Shown: one piece after another, positions 61,953 through 64,000 of the stretch
How the letters are laid out: every line of letters begins with the position of its first letter
Numbering within the stretch: position 1 is the first letter of the stretch
Assembly: GCF_049897565.1 (NCBI RefSeq)
Contig: NZ_JAFCWM010000010.1
Span: forward strand, 62,001 to 126,000
Source: JAFCUW01 sp049897565
GTDB lineage: Bacteria > Pseudomonadota > Gammaproteobacteria > Burkholderiales > Burkholderiaceae_D
Length of the DNA: 64,000 bases
Direction of reading: 5' to 3'
Position numbers and translations under genes: made by a program
The notes under the pieces: model-generated
Seen by the model: only the letters and a program-made list of their open reading frames with translations
Told to the model about the DNA's origin: nothing
Database searches by the model: none

Positions 61953-63737
61953 ATGAAATCACCGGTGGTAAGTTGGTTGATGTGCCTTGGCGTGCTGTGC
62001 GGCAGCGCCGCGGCGGCGGCGGCGCCGGCGCTTGCCGCCGAGCCGGTCAAGACGCTGCGCTACATTATTCCCGCGGCCGAGACCGGCTTCGATCCGGCCG
62101 TCGCGCGCGACCTGTATTCGGGCCACGTGCTGCAGGCGGTGTTCGAAACGCTGTATACCTACGATTACCTGGCGCGCCCGGCGACGCTGGCGCCGCTCGC
62201 CGCCGCCGCGCTGCCGCAGGTGTCGGCCGACGGCAAGACCTACACGATCGAGCTCAAGCGCGGCATCCTGTTTACGCCGGACCCGGCGTTCAAGGGCCGC
62301 CGCCGCGAACTGACCGTCGCCGACTTCGTCTATTCGTGGAAGCGCCTGTTCGACCCGAAACTGGCGTCGCCGCATGCCTGGCTGTTCGAGGGCAAGGTCG
62401 TCGGCCTCGACAAGCTCATTGCCGACGCCAGGAAAACCGGGCGCCTCGACTACGACGCCAAGGTCGACGGCTTCGAAGTGGTCGATCCGTACACCTTGCG
62501 CATCCACCTGACCCAGACCGATTTCAACCTCGGCATGATTCTCGCGCACGAGCCGACGTCGGCGCTGGCGCGCGAAGTCGTCGCCGCCTACGGCGACGCG
62601 CGCGGCGACGTCTCGTCGAACCCGGTCGGTACCGGCCACTACAAGCTGGGCCAGTGGGTGCGCGGCAACCGCATCGTCCTCGAGCGCAATACCGATCACC
62701 TGCCGGAAACCTGGGACTTCAAGGGCAACGGCACGCCTGACGATCTGCGCATCATTGCGCAGATGAAGGGCAAGCAGATTCCGCAGATTGGCCGGGTCGA
62801 GATTTCGGTGATGGTCGAAGACCAGTCGCGCTGGCTGTCGTTCCAGAGCGGCGGCACCGACCTGTTCTGGCTGGATGGCCCGCTGGCGCCGAAAGCGCTG
62901 CTGGACGGCAAGCTGCGGCCGGAACTGGCGGCCAAGGGCGTGCAGCTGTCGCGCCTGATGGATCCGGAAGTGACCTATTACTACTGGAACATGAAGGACC
63001 CAGTCCTTGGCGGCATGTCGAACGAAAAAATCGCGCTGCGGCGCGCCATCGCGATCGCCCACAACATCGACGAAGAGATCGCCATTGTCTGGAACGGCCA
63101 GGCCGAGCGGGTCGATTATCCGATTCCCCCCGGCGTCGTGGGGCACGACCCCGCCTACAAGAGCCTGCTGCAATATGATCCGGCGCTGGCCAACCGCATG
63201 CTTGACCGGTTTGGCTACAAGAAAGGCAAGGACGGCTGGCGCACGCTACCGGACGGCAAGCCGCTGGTGATTCGTTACGTGTCGCGCAACGAGGCCAGCG
63301 GCGTGCTGCAGGCCGAGGTCTGGCGCAAGACCTATACGTCGCTGGGCATCCGCATGGAAAACGACCGCATGATCTTCAGCGACTTGCTCAAGGCCGAGCA
63401 GTTATGCAAGGTTCAGAGCCGCAACTACCAGTGGATGGCCGACTATCCGGACGGCGACAATTTTATGCAGCTGTACTACGGCCCCAACATCCACCAGAAC
63501 AACGCCGGTTGTTTCGCCGATGCCGAATTCGACCGGATGTATGCGCGGACCCAGAAGATGCAGGCCGGCGCCGAGCGCGACGCGCTGTACCACAAGATGG
63601 CGCGCCGCATCGAAGTGACCGGCGCCTCGCGGATGGGCTACGCGCGCTACCGCAACATGCTGGCCCAGCCAAACGTGCTCGGCTACAAGAAGCACCCGAT
63701 CATGAAGCAGGAGTGGCAGTACATCGACCTCAAGTAA
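61953..63737 (+). CDS. ABC transporter substrate-binding protein, family 5 (peptide/nickel type)
   Basis: The 594-residue protein has a signal peptide (SWLMCLGVLCGSAAAAAAPALA). The SBP_bac_5 fold is indicated by ETGFDPAVARDLYSGHVLQAVFETLYTYD, FVYSWKRLFDPKLASPHAWLFEG, GTGHYKLGQWVRGNRIVLERN and the C-terminal YGPNIHQNNAGCF. Members deliver peptides, nickel or opines to an ABC permease. A permease gene begins just downstream at 63852, on the same strand, so this is the first part of an importer operon. The substrate is unknown. Confidence 0.93.
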   Translation: MKSPVVSWLMCLGVLCGSAAAAAAPALAAEPVKTLRYIIPAAETGFDPAVARDLYSGHVLQAVFETLYTYDYLARPATLAPLAAAALPQVSADGKTYTIELKRGILFTPDPAFKGRRRELTVADFVYSWKRLFDPKLASPHAWLFEGKVVGLDKLIADARKTGRLDYDAKVDGFEVVDPYTLRIHLTQTDFNLGMILAHEPTSALAREVVAAYGDARGDVSSNPVGTGHYKLGQWVRGNRIVLERNTDHLPETWDFKGNGTPDDLRIIAQMKGKQIPQIGRVEISVMVEDQSRWLSFQSGGTDLFWLDGPLAPKALLDGKLRPELAAKGVQLSRLMDPEVTYYYWNMKDPVLGGMSNEKIALRRAIAIAHNIDEEIAIVWNGQAERVDYPIPPGVVGHDPAYKSLLQYDPALANRMLDRFGYKKGKDGWRTLPDGKPLVIRYVSRNEASGVLQAEVWRKTYTSLGIRMENDRMIFSDLLKAEQLCKVQSRNYQWMADYPDGDNFMQLYYGPNIHQNNAGCFADAEFDRMYARTQKMQAGAERDALYHKMARRIEVTGASRMGYARYRNMLAQPNVLGYKKHPIMKQEWQYIDLK

Positions 63738-63750
63738 CGCCACCATTCCA

Positions 63751-63829
63751 TCGGGGTCAGACCTAGGTCTGACCCCGATAAAAACAGGTGCTGCCGGGTT
63801 TTCGTCGAATTTAAACGGGGTCTGACCCC
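63751..63829. repeat. GGGGTCAGACC palindromes between binding protein and permease genes
   Basis: A perfect 28-bp palindrome spans 63751-63778 (centre CCTAGG), and a further GGGGTCTGACCCC copy lies at 63817-63829. Both sit inside the ABC transporter operon, between the stop of the binding protein and the permease start. Confidence 0.9.
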
Positions 63830-63851
63830 AAATTGTATTGGAGCACGTATC

Positions 63852-64000
63852 GTGTTTGCCTATATCCTGCGCCGCCTCTGGCAGATGCTGCCCACCATGG
63901 CCGGCGTGGTCGTGCTCGTCTTCGTGCTGTTTAACTGGGTCGGCGGCGACCCCGCGTATATTTTGGCGGGCAAGATGTCGAACGCGGAGGCGATCGCGAA
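63852..64000 (+). CDS. ABC transporter permease (start of gene, truncated by window edge)
   Basis: A GTG start at 63852 is preceded by GGAG nine bases upstream. Forty-nine codons are present and give a typical DppB-type N-terminus: FAYILRRLWQMLPTMAGVVV with a first membrane helix VVVLVFVLFNWVGG and PAYILAGKMSNAEAIA. This is the inner-membrane partner of the binding protein at 61953. The rest of the gene is outside the window. Confidence 0.85.
   Translation, partial: MFAYILRRLWQMLPTMAGVVVLVFVLFNWVGGDPAYILAGKMSNAEAIA

Noticed and set aside
1..64000. CRISPR array, rRNA and tRNA genes
   Set aside because: No regularly spaced direct repeats or conserved rRNA/tRNA sequence was seen; a tRNA search tool would be needed to exclude them fully.

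Overview
The window is a GC-rich chromosomal segment of a betaproteobacterium, most likely an Oxalobacteraceae member of the Massilia/Duganella group. That placement is inferred from the glnA-glnL-glnG nitrogen cluster with NtrC/sigma-54 signals, a polyhydroxyalkanoate-associated small protein, five large TonB-dependent receptors in 64 kb, a TAXI-type TRAP binding protein and the style of the core genes. No rRNA, tRNA, CRISPR array or intact insertion sequence was seen.

Layout. 0-6 kb: a truncated gluzincin metallopeptidase, a PHA-granule-type protein, ACBP and FKBP, then a tightly overlapping four-gene operon (YVTN propeller, polysaccharide deacetylase, sterol-desaturase-like hydroxylase, EI24 membrane protein). 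6-11.6 kb: a very long PBP1-like protein, a TAXI binding protein and a rhodanese. 11.6-17.8 kb: the nitrogen module, with glnA behind a sigma-54 promoter and three NtrC-type sites, a DUF4124 gene coupled to glnL and glnG, then corA. 17.8-28.5 kb: two TonB-dependent receptors, an FAD oxidoreductase, a SAM methyltransferase and rsmE. 28.5-31.7 kb: tkt and gap. 31.7-32.3 kb: a decayed group II intron lying just after the gap terminator. 32.4-37.8 kb: a TonB-dependent receptor, then an opine-dehydrogenase-like plus PaaK/CoF-synthetase-like gene pair. 37.9-47.4 kb: glnE, a YhdP-type giant, a nitrilase-family amidase and tldD. 47.6-53.4 kb: an accessory, partly decaying stretch with a deleted GNAT gene, an ABC exporter, a frameshifted HTH regulator, a doubly frameshifted S41 protease, an H-NS-like protein, an intact GNAT and a small membrane protein. 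53.6-64 kb: two more TonB-dependent receptors flanking aroG, then a peptide-type ABC binding protein and the start of its permease.

Most notable observations: (1) aroG is preceded by a promoter, a 22-codon Phe/Tyr-rich leader peptide and a strong terminator whose 5' arm can alternatively pair with the end of the leader ORF, which is the layout of a ribosome-mediated attenuator. (2) A MITE-like element with 42-bp inverted repeats sits directly after aroG and is flanked by a 33-bp duplication of the aroG 3' end. (3) A group II intron remnant occupies the downstream edge of the gap terminator. (4) An uncharacterised opine dehydrogenase/adenylate-forming enzyme pair lies behind a TonB receptor. 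(5) A family of GGGGTCAGACC palindromes occurs at four places in the window.
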